Below, one piece after another: positions 32,130-42,675 of a DNA stretch of 64,000 bases; positions within the stretch are counted from its first letter, which is position 1; every line of letters begins with the position of its first letter. Below the pieces are notes generated by a model. The model was not told the origin of the DNA. It searched no databases and worked only from the letters and a program-made list of their open reading frames with translations. Source of the DNA: Phymatolithon calcareum (taxonomy: Eukaryota; Rhodophyta; Florideophyceae; Hapalidiales); the NCBI GenBank assembly GCA_977006965.1, contig OZ345353.1:372001-436000 (forward strand). The letters run 5' to 3'. The translations under genes were made by a program, and so were the position numbers.

Positions 32130-33571
32130 TCTCTCGGCGGCTTACGATCGGGTTCCTAGGGACATACTCCAGAAGCGTGTGGACAAATGCCTACCCGCAG
32201 ACTTAGCGGAGATGGTCAGATACCTGCTCAAACCATCCTGGATTACAACGGCCGGAGACGAGGAAAAGAAGTGGCTCCTTATTGACCGCGGAGTCCCCCA
32301 AGGATCGCCCCTGAGCCCCTGCTTGTACAACTTGTTCATGGACACATTCGCGTTCGCAATGGAAAAAGCACCTCGGCATATGTCGAAGCACCCCGCGATA
32401 CTTTTCGCGGACGACGTGCAGCTCCAAGCCACCAATTCCGATGGTATGCAATGGCTTTTGGATACGGCGACGAGCTGGGCCACAGAAAATGGAATGACAT
32501 GGAACACTAAGAAAGGAAAAAGCGAAGTGCTTATCTATCCCGGATTATTCAAACGCAAGTTCCGGCTCTCAGGCCAGGAGCTCCACGAAACCCGCCTACT
32601 GGAATACCTGGGAACCACGATCGACAACACGGGAGTAACCCACCACGCAACACTAAACCGCATCAACGCGGCGAAGGGAATCATCATGGGACTAAAAGAC
32701 CTGGGAGTCCAAGCGCAAGGACTAGCTACTACCAAGAATATAGCAATGTACAAGGCTCTTGTGCAATGCAGATGGGAGTACGCGATACACCTCACACCAT
32801 GGACAAACTCAGTCGAAGCGCAGATCAACCAAGCGGAGGGTTTGTTCTACTCTGTTGCCTTCGGTAACTACGCGAAACGATTGCACGCCCGAATGCGAGC
32901 CCTCTGCAGAATTACTCCACCAAAGATAAGAAGAGCGCAACTCGGAGAGCACTTCGCACAGAGGCTTATACGAGGGAAGGACGAAATCGAGAAGGAAGAA
33001 AATTACGCTGGAAAAGAAGGGGACATACAGCAAGCAGAGATGGATATCCGCTATCTGCAGGAGCATGAGCTCCTAAGAGGCAGTACCGAGCGAGCCGTAC
33101 GAGGGCTGGTGACCCACAAACACGAGAGCCACCGCCGACGACAGGAATGGATTGAAAAGGAAGAAGAAAAAGAGAGAAAAATTACCGTGGACACTAAGGA
33201 GAAAGTAAGCCCTGTACTCCAAATTCGATCCAGGAAACACCGACTCCTAGCAGTTAAGTGGTTCTTCGGCCGCTTCCCACCACGAAGAGCAGAGTCGTAC
33301 GTTGAACATTTCAACGAGGTCGCAGAAGAGAATCTGAAAACTCTACAACGAAATTTGACAAGTCCAAGAGCAGAAGAATCTTGGGAAAAAGGGACGAAAA
33401 CGGCGATTGACAAACTTTTAGCACTGGAAATCCATATGTTAGAAGAAATGATAGTGTAATGTGATCTGATTGGGTAATGAGATGGCAGTATCAACGGGAA
33501 GCTGCTCTGGTGTTGGTGAATACCGGCGTTGAGGGCTTCTAAAATAAAAATCTACAATTTCCCCCCCCTCC
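32130..33571 (+). mobile_element. LINE-A copy b, 5'-truncated non-LTR retrotransposon
   Basis: A 13-bp duplication, CCTTTTCTTCCAA, lies at 32117-32129 and 33572-33584. The inserted sequence begins inside the RT domain at LSAAYDRVP. The sense-strand 3' end is TTGAGGGCTTCTAAAATAAA, then ACAATTTC followed by a run of eight C and TCC, just before the duplication. There is no poly(A) tail. Target-primed reverse transcription with 5' truncation explains the structure. Confidence 0.93.
32131..33459 (+). pseudogene. LINE-A reverse transcriptase, N-terminally truncated
   Basis: The open frame covers the RT from motif A onward. It includes LSAAYDRVPRDIL (Asp of motif A), RGVPQGSPLSPCLYNLFMD (motif B), ILFADDVQLQA (motif C, the catalytic FADD) and LLEYLGTTID. 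A C-terminal region of about 250 residues follows, with CRWEYAIHLTPW, RRAQLGEHF, a charged linker and SRKHRLLAVKWFFGRFPPRR. It ends at TAA 33457-33459. The frame is fully open, so insertion is recent, but the endonuclease and the first RT motifs are absent. The open frame extends upstream into flanking DNA, so any translated product would be chimeric. Confidence 0.9.
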
Positions 33572-33584
33572 CCTTTTCTTCCAA

Positions 33585-34425
33585 CACTTCGCAATTATAT
33601 TAGTCGGAGCCCTGGTTACAGCACAGAAAACGAGTACATGAGCTATCATTACAATTTCAAGGAACGCAGATGAACGTTTATCAAACAATCGAAGCAGGGC
33701 CGAAGACGAATGTCCCAAGCCTCGAAGAGCAAAGGCACACAATGAACCACGTGTAAAATACGGTTTGACCGCAGCACCGTTCGGCCGCACGACGATCCGT
33801 TTCAACTAGTGTCCTGGATATTGTCATTCCCAACTCGAAGCCCGCAGTAACCGCCACAAGAGCCGGTCCAGCGGCGACCAACACTGAACCTAAATCAAAT
33901 GTATCAGAAGACACCTAGCTCAGGATCATAGCACCTGCCAAACCGTGAGCTCACGCATCTCAACGGCGAGAAACCAAGGTGCATCCGTGCAACATCTGCC
34001 TCCGTCCGCTCGAGCGCATCGAGAAATCGTTTCTTTTGTTTCTCCCACCCTCCCATCCCCTTTGCGTTCTTGTAGATTAGTTCAGGGAAGCGGAAGTCCA
34101 GGGTTTGACCAGGAAGAACTCTGGATGGAGCTCCTCAGATGCACTGGGTCAGGCCCGGCAGCATTATAGGATGCGATTTCCTAGAGGGCTCCACCCGCCG
34201 ACCACACATTACCGACACAGCTTTATTGCGTTCACTAAAGTTCTGAAGTTCTGGCACCTAGCGGAGATCGAGATAAACACGTTTCCCTTCTTTTCATCAG
34301 TTTGCTACCCACGGTCGCATAGAATTACGTGTCCGTCCCGATTAAACGGATTGACGTGTTTCTGTGAATTGCAGCGTACCTATATTAGTATATAATAGAT
34401 TTCATTCATTCATTTTGCCTTTTCC
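33585..34425 (+). repeat. Dispersed degenerate repeat (second copy at about 33830-34225)
   Basis: About 33830-34225 matches 7990-7737 in reverse complement (see that entry). Reading frames are broken by several stops. The remaining bases hold no gene. Confidence 0.55.
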
Positions 34426-34435
34426 CCTAATGGGT

Positions 34436-34651
34436 CTAGCAGCGATTCGAGGGTCTGAGTTTTTTCCACTCTATTCTATTGTTAGCGAGCTGGACTGCGG
34501 TTTGGACGTCTAGGCTAGGTAGGTCACCAAAGATTGATTCAGGTGTTGGTCTGACGCATTGAATCAGCACCTGGCGGACCAGGCGGCGCTCGTCCATTCT
34601 AAGAATGTGACCAAGCCAGTTCCAACGAAGGTCTCTGGCTCGCATTATCAC
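34436..34651 (-). pseudogene. LINE C-terminal relic (third family)
   Basis: The minus strand encodes RARDLRWNWLGHILRMDERR, then LVRQVL and, near the end, LANNRIEWKKLRPSNRC. A WLGH-LRM motif followed by a terminal R-EW is typical of the C-terminus of RTE/Jockey/CR1-type LINE proteins. Only the last about 70 residues remain. Confidence 0.75.
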
Positions 34652-35441
34652 GTTATATAATAGATACTAGGCTTGCAGCATCTCGGAGTCGGGGAAGCAA
34701 AGTGCACGAGAAGAAATACGCCAGCTTGGAATCGTGAACACTGTGTTACTTTTAAGGACATTTATTCGCGCCTTAATCTCTTCTTCGACCCTTTCTTTCC
34801 GAGAACCCGGGCGACACAGGGCAAAGCAGATCATTTGAGAGGACAATTAGGTAATATTCACTTCTGCCTTGGTCTGCATCAAATAAGTTAAAATGCTGCC
34901 ATAAGAGCATTTCAAAAAGTTGCCAAAGGACTGTTCAGAATAAAATATTCGTTTGTGTCCATTTCAATCTCGTCCTCTGTACTTGAAAGCAACGGCATGT
35001 TCGAATCCACTTTCAGAGGAAATTGAGGTTGTCCGAGAACATTCCTTTCAATTGTTCTAAGACAGTGAAAACTCTGTTCAAATAATTCCAAACGTAACAC
35101 GAGAAAATCAACAGCCTAGTTTTCTTGGAGAATTTTTCGATTCATTTCCATTAACAAGAACGAGTGCGGTGGCAGTCGCTTCCCTTGCGGGGGAATATAT
35201 ATATGGATGTAATCTGTGAGAGAGAGACTGGCGCATTGAGCTTGGGCAGAATTAGGCAGAAAAGCAAGTTTCAAAAGTCAGCAATGGAGAATCCTCCCTT
35301 CACCAGTAAAGATATAATATTGGCCAGATATTCACGACTGCCTACATTAGAATCAATATTCACGACTTGTAGAGAAGTCATTTTGCTCTTGTAATCCCTT
35401 ACAATATCTCATAGCCCTTACTCCATTTTAAAAGAAATGGA
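34652..35441. other. No gene recognised
   Basis: Short ORFs only. An inverted repeat (CTCATAGCCC...GAGCTATGGG) at about 35409-35458 borders the next LINE-B fragment. Confidence 0.45.
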
Positions 35442-36141
35442 ATGAGAGCTATGGGATTTAAGGATGGGACTCCAATGGCGAAATGGCAAGGTCGGCTAGT
35501 GGTCTTTTGCCGGCATCAGTTTCGAACTTTTGAAGAAGGGAAATGGGGCATAGTCTCGCCTTTCGAGTTATGGCCATTCACTACAACGGAAGAAGCGCAG
35601 CAATTGCGGGAAGAGAAGACGCGAACGCAGGCATTGATATCAGCATCTATCCAGAATGGACTGCGAACGGAAATTGTCACTAGTCGAGCGAGAGGAAGCG
35701 ACGCCTCGAAACTGCTACGAAGAGCAATCAAAACAACCGAACACATGCTAGAGTCTCAGATATAATGCCAGACATAAGAGTAGAGCCGCCCTAGCGAGGG
35801 CAGCACCTGAGGAAGCCCTGGCCGTATATTCGTATGACTGCGGGGCTTTAAAAGAATTGCAATAAAAAAAAACTAGTCGAGCGAGGAATTAGAATTGACA
35901 TTTCGCTATTGGAATCCTTTAAAAAATCCCATAGCTCCAAAAGCGAAATGCCGGCTCTAATTCCTCGTTCGACCAGTGCCAATTTCCGTTCACAGTCCAT
36001 TCTGGATAGAACCATTGCACTCATCTTCCACATCAGATTCCATTTGCGATGATGATAAAATGCATTTGACAACAAACAGCTCAATAACAGCTTTGATACC
36101 AAAGTGTTAACCCAGTATTGATTTTCTCCACAGTGAGGCAT
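35442..36141 (+). mobile_element. LINE-B 3' end, followed by an inverted partial copy
   Basis: The plus strand at 35442-35765 encodes the LINE-B C-terminus (WQGRLVVFCRHQFR, RTEIVTSRARGSDASKLLRR). A 3' untranslated segment, GCCGCCCTAGCGAGGGCAGC, runs to an A-rich end at 35862-35872. Immediately after, 35878-36010 on the minus strand repeats part of the same region (CCAGAATGGACTG, GAGCTATGGGAT). The pair forms a loose inverted repeat. Both are dead fragments. Confidence 0.7.
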
Positions 36142-36319
36142 CTCCGCCGTGTCCCCTCCCTTGAGCAGAGTATCCTTGGTAGTTTGATCGATTCTACGGA
36201 GATCATCTCTATCTTCCTATTTCATCCTATGCCCATACCTCGTTGAATTCTCTTCTTCGGTTCTTCTTCGGTTCTTCTTCGATACTTTTTTGGGCAAGTT
36301 TATTCTTAAAGCTACGCAG

Positions 36320-36780
36320 TCATACGAATATACGGGCAAGGCTTCCTCAGTTGCTACCCGCAATAGGGTGGCTCTTCTCATGTTTCACATACTATCTGAG
36401 CCCCCTAGCATGTAGTCGATTGTTTTTGATAACTCTTGCCAAAAGTTTCCGAAGCGTCGGTTCTTTTTTCAAACTAGGCCTGCTCCCTGTACCGCTTTTT
36501 TGTAAGGCTTTTCTCAATTGGCCAAACTCCTTTGGACACTCAACATCCTTCGTTGCTTCCACTATGTCCTCCTCTCTAACAGAATATTCTTGTGTCTCTT
36601 CAAGGCTCTTCTTATGCCGTAGAAGGCGCAAGGAGAACTCTTCCGCTTGATGTTTTCTTCTCATCTCTGGTGGCTCTAGTCGACACAGGACTCGCATTCG
36701 GCGTCGTCGGTGCTCTGCATCCTTTCCGAAGACATGCTTGTAATACAGTCCTTCTGTAAAGCGTCACCATAATTGACAAT
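36320..36780 (-). pseudogene. LINE-B C-terminal fragment
   Basis: The minus strand at 36392-36697 encodes MRVLCRLEPPEMRRKHQAEE and YSVREEDIVEATKDVECPK. This aligns with MRVLCRLEPPAMRRRRQAER and YSGKDEDIKEATKDIECLK of the main LINE-B copy. Downstream on its strand is the 3' untranslated end (CCGTATATTCGTATGACTG). Confidence 0.85.
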
Positions 36781-36781
36781 A

Positions 36782-37298
36782 CAGGGGGGGGTCGCTATAT
36801 AGTGCTACATCGAACCAGACCAAAAAAATGCGCACTATCTAGGTTCCGCACTAAATGAAATTAACAGAAGCTTTGAAAGCGTGGTTGCCGTGACCCCCAA
36901 CGATGTTGCACTGAGAACGGGGAGAACGAGTTTACTGGCGTGTTTCATCTTCAGGACGCTTTTTGAACATCTCTGAGACTAGTAGCTGTCTCTGCTTATA
37001 ATTGTTCTTCTTTCGAATAGCGTCTATGAATACTCGAAATGCTCGTTGAAGAAGACTACTAGCGTCGGGAAGGTTGCACAAAAACGCAGACTCTTGAAGA
37101 GGGCGAAACATGCAGCGGTGAGATGGTGAGATGGTGAGATGGAGAGCTGAGGAGACGAAGAGAAGAATGTCGGCCAGGAATTCTCTGTAAGCAACTACAC
37201 GTGTCTTTGATATGATAATCGTGCCAGCCCATAATAAGTAGCACTAAGTAGAGGGTAGCACTATATAACCCGGCACTATATAGCGACCCCCCCCCCTG
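36782..37298. mobile_element. TA-flanked MITE (Tc1/mariner-like ends)
   Basis: Left end CAGGGGGGGGTCGCTATATA from 36782; right end, the inverted form GCACTATATAGCGACCCC... finishing CCTG at 37298. TA lies immediately outside both ends (36780-36781 and 37299-37300). A TA duplication with CAGG-type ends fits a Tc1/mariner/pogo derivative. 517 bp, no transposase. Confidence 0.85.
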
Positions 37299-37329
37299 TA
37301 CTGTATGAAAAACAACGAGTCCCTGTATT

Positions 37330-37649
37330 GGGGGAAATTGTAAGTTTTTATTTTAAAAGCCCTCAACGCCAGAGTTCGCCGACACCGAAGCAGCTTCCTG
37401 TGTACTACTATCGCATTGTCTAAGAATATCGCATCACACTATCATTTCTTCCGTCATTAAATTCTCTAATTCTAATAGTCTGTCCATCGCCTGCATTGTT
37501 TCGCCCTCGGTCTCTCCGTTCAGTTGCGGTCGTGTAAAGTTGCGCTGTAGGGTCTCAAGGCTCTTTTCAGCTACCTCGCCGAAGTGTTCCACATAGGAAG
37601 AGGGGTTCCGTGGGGGGAAGCGTCCGAAGTATCATTTCACTGCCAGCAT
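37330..37649 (-). mobile_element. LINE-A copy c, 320-bp 3' fragment
   Basis: A 14-bp duplication, CGAGTCCCTGTATT, flanks it (37316-37329 and 37650-37663). The content is the last part of LINE-A in minus orientation (GCCCTCAACGCCAGAG..., CATCGCCTGCATTGT) as in copy a. The sense 3' end is ACAATTT plus five C (G at 37330-37334 on the plus strand). A short truncated insertion by target-primed reverse transcription. Confidence 0.92.
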
Positions 37650-37663
37650 CGAGTCCCTGTATT

Positions 37664-38430
37664 AGGGACGAAGCGATATACTAGAATGAACAAGTTTTGA
37701 AAAGCTGCTCCCATACAGTCTTAGGAGTGTTAATGAGGGCTTTCAAATAAACAACGAAACAGTTGCAAACAAAAATTCCTTCTGTAGATTCGATAGCAAA
37801 ACACAATCGCTTTGTCATTGGCGTCACGCGTAGAGCATATACCCTTTTCGGCAAATATAGACACTTAAAGATTCTGATGCATGTCGTCGATTCGAATCCT
37901 CGGATTTTAACTCCGATCTCCAGTAGTTTGTCTATACAACCAGCTGCATTTCGTACTCTTGATAGAGCCATGTTGTCTGTTGCCCCCTTGTCGTTCATGC
38001 GTACGCCGAGATAGGAGATCCTCCAGGCTTGATGCAGCTCTCGTCCCGCAAGGTAGAAAGTGTGTTTCGGGAGACCTGTGCTCAAGAGAACTTGCTCTTT
38101 CCTGGTTTTGTGTTCCATGTCATACCGTTTTCATTTGCCCAAGTCGTCGCTACGTAAAATAGCTTTGGAGTCCGTTTCCATTCTTGGACTGAAGTTGGAC
38201 ATTGTCAGCATATAGTTGTGCTGGACTCTCAGAAATGTTATCAGAGGCCTTGGAAACCGCCTCAGCAATTGAATCCATGAATATATTGTAGAAGCATGGA
38301 CTAAGTGGATACCCTTCAAGAAGTCCCCGATCGACGACGCACCATATTCTTGTCTCATCGCCCACCGACGTGACCCACAGCGGTTTCAAAAAGTTCGCTA
38401 CCATTCTTGTTATATAGTCCGGTACGCAAT
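37664..38430 (-). pseudogene. LINE-B fragment: RT core and following region
   Basis: The minus strand includes ITRMVANFLKPLWVTSVGDE, then VDRGLLEGYPLSPCFYNIFMD, where motif B is mutated from RGVPQGSPLSP. Motif C has YADNVQLQ, where the second catalytic Asp has become Asn. Then come LAGRELHQAWRISYLGVRMN and GVKIRGFESTTCIRI. A frame change joins the two halves near 38110. The altered catalytic motifs confirm it is dead. Confidence 0.85.
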
Positions 38431-38435
38431 GAGAC

Positions 38436-40870
38436 GGCACATTACTAGGGCATTCAACCGAGCACCAAACGGGAAGGCGGTCGTCCCTGACGGAGTGGCA
38501 GTTGAAATGATGCATGCAAATAAGGAAGCCGGATTGAGTATATTGCTAGCCAAAGCATTGGAAAAAATAATTGCTATTGTAATTATTTAAATTATTGTTC
38601 CAATAATTTATTCCTGAGTCGCGCATATTTATTGTATTTATTGAGATCTTCGTGGTTACGACAATTATTTTATTTATTTGAAAGCATTATTTACTCGAGA
38701 ACGCTCGACTAAGTCTACGTTTCTGGGGGAGAATGACAGCATTTTGGCCCGACGATTATATTGTTTATTTGGGCCCGATGGTATTCTTGAACAGTAAAGT
38801 GACATGTTTGTCATCGATAGCACATGACGTGTCGGCTGCGGACTCCTCATTTAGGATTATGAAAACCATGGCAATCAACACAGTACAACGGGAACTGCGT
38901 ACCAGGCGAGCACCGTTTGGTAGCACCCAAGATGCCGCGAGTTTTCGGTAAGCATGTTCGCGATGAGTTTTTCACACAGTCGGATCCCAACTCCGCTGTG
39001 TGGACTTGCAAATGTGGAACGCAGACGTCAATGCTATCGTGACAGAAAGCAGCTAGATGGATCCAATAATTGGGAATAACCAGTTATTTATTCCTCACTG
39101 AACTTAAATACAATAATTTATTCCTTCTGCGCTCAACAGTCTTGATATTTATTCTCGACACTGCGCGAGAAAAGAATAAAAATAAATAAATAATTCCAAT
39201 GCTCTGTTGCTAGCCTTATGGGAGACATTTGGGAGGCTCAAATGTCTTCCGCGATCGTGGCGTCAAGCTACTCTGATCCCTCTGTACAAAACAGGCCCAT
39301 CCCATGTTGCAGCGAACTACAGACCTATATCGTTGTTATGTCAAGCCAGGAAAATCATCGATTCCGCACTCGACTCACTACCGCTTTAACAGTGCCCAGC
39401 TAGGGTTACGAAAAGACAAGAGCACATATATTGCGATACTTCGTGCAAAATGTGCCATGAAAGATGGACATCCTTTTGTCACGGTTCTTGACCTCTCTGC
39501 AGCATATGACAGGGTGCCATGAGACATCCTCATGAAAAGACTCGAGCAGAAACTACCCGACGAAATAACAAGGATGGTGGCATATCTTCTGAAACCCTCG
39601 TGGGTTACGTCAGCAGGCGATGATACAAGAACATGGTGCATTATCGATCGAGGAGTACCTCAAGGGTCCCCACTGAGCCCGTGCCTGTACAATATCTTCA
39701 TGGACACATTCGCGGAAGCGGTCTCCAAGGTCTCCAGCGACGTCTCTGATAATCCAGCGCAACTGTTCGCTGACGATGTCCAGCTGCAATCTAAGGATGG
39801 AGAAGGAATGCAGAAGCTGCTTGATATAGCGACGACCTGGGCGAAGGAAAATGGTATGAGCTGGAACACAAAGCCAAGAAAGAGCGAGATCCTTAAATAC
39901 AAGGGACTTCCCAAATACACTTTCCACATTGCTGGTCGAGTTCTTCATCAAGAATGGAGGCTCTTGTATCTCGGGATAAGCATGAACCACAAAGGCGTAA
40001 CAGACGACATGGCGTTATCAAGAGTACGAAATGCAGTGGGATGCATACACAAACTGCGGGATATTGGAGTCAATGTTCGAGGCTTTCAGCCTGTGACATG
40101 CATTAGAATCTTCGAGTCGCTTATTTTGCCAAAGTGGGAGTATGCACTCCACGTGACGCCACTGAAAAAGCAATTACAACCAGCAATCGAATCTGCAAAA
40201 GGTTTATTCTTCAAGTGTGTGTTTGGGACATATGCCCAGCACCGCCATGGTAGAATGCGAGTTCTGTGCCGACTAGAACCACCAGCCATGAGGAGAAGAC
40301 GCCAAGCAGAAAGGTTTTCTGCGAGTCTAGTGAGACAAAAGAAGCGCCTCGATGAGGCAGACGAGTATTCTGGGAAAGATGAAGACATTAAGGAGGCAAC
40401 CAAGGACATAGAGTGCCTCAAAAAATATGAAGATCTGCAGCAAGTTTTCGATAAAGCGGAAGAGGGCTCAGTCTCAAAGAAAGGGCGACGAAAAGAAATA
40501 ATTGAGTTATGGGCACGGGAAGAAGAGGGAAGATCGCTCGAGATTCCAACTGATTCGAACAATCTACCAGAGGTTCTCCACGTAAGAGAAAGGTCGACAC
40601 GGTTGCGATGCCTACGGCTGATATTCAACAGAGCACCTCTTTGGAGAAAATCAGTACTAGGTGCATACTTTGGCGTCACAGCCGTGATTGAGCTGGTCGC
40701 GCTCCAACGCGTTCTATCTTGACCCAAGATTAGTCCTGAAATTGAATATGAATGTAAGCGACTCACTAGAGCACTTGTTGGGAGAGAAATACGAATCAAG
40801 GATATACTGAATAGTCAGACTACGTTAGCTTAGAAAATTGTGCAAAAACGGCCCTGTTACTCTTGAAGAG
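38436..40870 (+). pseudogene. LINE-B main copy: reverse transcriptase, nearly intact
   Basis: The reading starts at about 38436 with HITRAFNRAPNGKAVVPDGV (RT domain 0/1) and is split by the 656-bp element. It resumes at 39207 with LWETFGRLKCLPRSWRQATL and YRPISLLCQARKI. A frame change occurs near 39389. Then LDLSAAYDRVP ends at a TGA (39520-39522) where the related LINE-A has Arg. From 39523 the frame is open to 40722: RGVPQGSPLSPCLYNIFMD (motif B), QLFADDVQLQS (motif C), LLYLGISMN, and the C-terminal region. The 3' untranslated part follows to about 40870. Apart from the insertion, only one shift and one stop are seen. Confidence 0.87.
38551..39206 (+). mobile_element. 656-bp hAT-like element, copy B
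   Basis: Ends CAAAGCATTGGAA (left) and TTCCAATGCTCTG (right), with a perfect 8-bp duplication, TTGCTAGC, at 38543-38550 and 39207-39214. The internal 72-codon ORF (38733-38951) is identical in translation to that of copy A. The rest is AT-rich with many AATAAATA units. Removing the element and one duplication copy restores a continuous LINE-B frame (ILLALWET), which confirms the boundaries. Confidence 0.93.
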
Positions 40871-40879
40871 AGGCCTTGG

Positions 40880-41430
40880 GAGCTTTTAAAATAAATCAAC
40901 ACATATCCCTCTATAGTCCGGTACTTTTTCCTTGCGTCTCTTAATAAGGATGTCGCTTCGAACACTGCCGTATTCTGTGGACAGGACAAGAACGTCTACG
41001 AAAGGACGACCATTCTTCATGATGGTTTTTGCCGGAAGTATTACAAGATAGGTACTAGTTTCTTTTCGAAAACCAATCAGGGCCTTGTTGAAGAGATCAT
41101 GTATGAGTACAATGCTGAATCGATGGTTTTTCTCCCTTGTCTTAGCAAAGATATAGGCATATAGTATGCTGCACCGTGATCTGGACCCTTCTTGTATAAC
41201 AGAATCAGAGTCGCTTGCCGCCATGGTCGGGACGACATTTGAGTAACCCACATGTCTACCTTAATGCAAGTATCCAGGCCGGCTTTCTTGTTCGCGCGCA
41301 GCATTTCGACCGCCACTCCATCGGGACGTACTGCCTTCCCTTTTGGTGCCCTATTGAATGACCTCGTGATATTCCGCTTCATTGACCTATTGAGCGTGAA
41401 GTTTTGCAACAACACAGTCCAGTCTTTTCG
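40880..41430 (-). pseudogene. LINE-B fragment: N-terminal part of RT
   Basis: The minus strand encodes ITRSFNRAPKGKAVRPDGVA, WRQATLILLYKKGPDHGAAY and MPISLLRQGRKTIDSAL. After a frame change it gives GFRKETSTYLVILPAKTIMK and VDVLVLSTEYGSV. Motif A, LDLSAAYDRV in the main copy, has lost its Asp (LVLSTEYGSV). It lies next to and opposite the main LINE-B copy. Confidence 0.85.
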
Positions 41431-42675
41431 TGTCTTTCTTGTAAAATTCCCGCTGGCACACGGAGACTCTGAGCCTCAAGGTCTCGTGTATTAACTGCTT
41501 GTCACGACCGCACCGTGTAGTTGATGACCAACAGCAGGGCGACCTGGATGTGTACCACAGTAGGTTGTTGCCCTGCCTTGGGCGTTAACTGTCCCACTTG
41601 GGACGCGACTGTCCAGGGAGCTCCGGAAAAACTAGAAAGGAGCAAAAAATGTGTCGAATTTACTGCTTAACTACGAAGCTCTGCGTAGTGCACATGTTCC
41701 CCTTTTCTTTACTTTATATTCCCATTTTCTCAACCACTACAGCGGCGTGCGGCAACTCAGAAAATCTCCCGTGATTCCCCTGTGATACCACGTCCCCAAT
41801 CGCCAACCATTCAGAATTGTATTTAAACATAATTGAACACTCGGCGAACACATGCCGAGAGCTTGTTCCTTTGCAACTCATTTCGGTGGAAGCCACATAA
41901 TCAGAGTAGATGCAGCCCTTTTCAGCATTACTCTGACAGGGCATACATGCCCCAGAACAGTGCCGTACACTTTCACGCCCTAAATCAGCACCCCGATTCA
42001 ACCCATCCTGAGATTCATAAAATACAAATCGGCTTGGATTCCACATTACTGATTTTCGAGATGGACGCAGAAATTTTGCTTAGGTGCACGAGGGCCCCAA
42101 GAGCGTTGTTAATCCCCGTTTTTACTCCAGACGAGGACAAGAATACGTATTCACATTTCCAGAGGCTGGTGCTGGGGTTTTACCGCTCGTTGCAGCGTCA
42201 ACAAGTCGAGATACGAGAGTTTGAATTCCTCCACCAAGTCAGAACAAGTTAAGTAAGAAGACGAAGAACACAAGCGAGCGAGTCAAATCTGAGGAGCAAC
42301 TGTGGGAGCCTTTCCCACGTTTTCGTATGCGTGTGACACTCTTAAAAATGACTTTTCTCAGTTTCAGTGTTGAAAATTTGTCGGTGCTCTGTCAGTTGCA
42401 ACTGCTTGGGGATGTGCGCAGCGTATTATGTATGTTAAGGGCAGCCTTACGGCACTTATTTTAGATCAATTAAGCAAGGACATGAATTGTTATGTGACAT
42501 GACCACTGTTGCAGCTTTGAATTGTACACTATTCGAGATGATCTACAAAATCGCAGGGTTGTAATCGCGTGGCAGTTTGCTAGCAACATGGATTTTCTCT
42601 ATTCTTGTTAAGTCAAGAATTCCTATCTTTATGATTAGGTAAAATAAAGTTGTACAGCCTGCAGAAAGCCCGTTT
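41431..42675. other. No gene recognised; boundary between transposon block and gene island
   Basis: A rough hairpin (GCAGGGCGACCT...GTTGCCCTGC) lies at about 41532-41573. A short plus frame at 42061-42252 (MDAEILLRCTRAPRALLIPV...) has no recognisable family. Confidence 0.45.

Noticed and set aside
37059-37244. Minus ORF within the MITE
   Set aside because: It is inside a short non-autonomous element and has simple-sequence content.
36782-37298. G/C homopolymer runs as telomere remnants
   Set aside because: They are part of symmetric terminal repeats flanked by TA, so a transposon explanation is sufficient.
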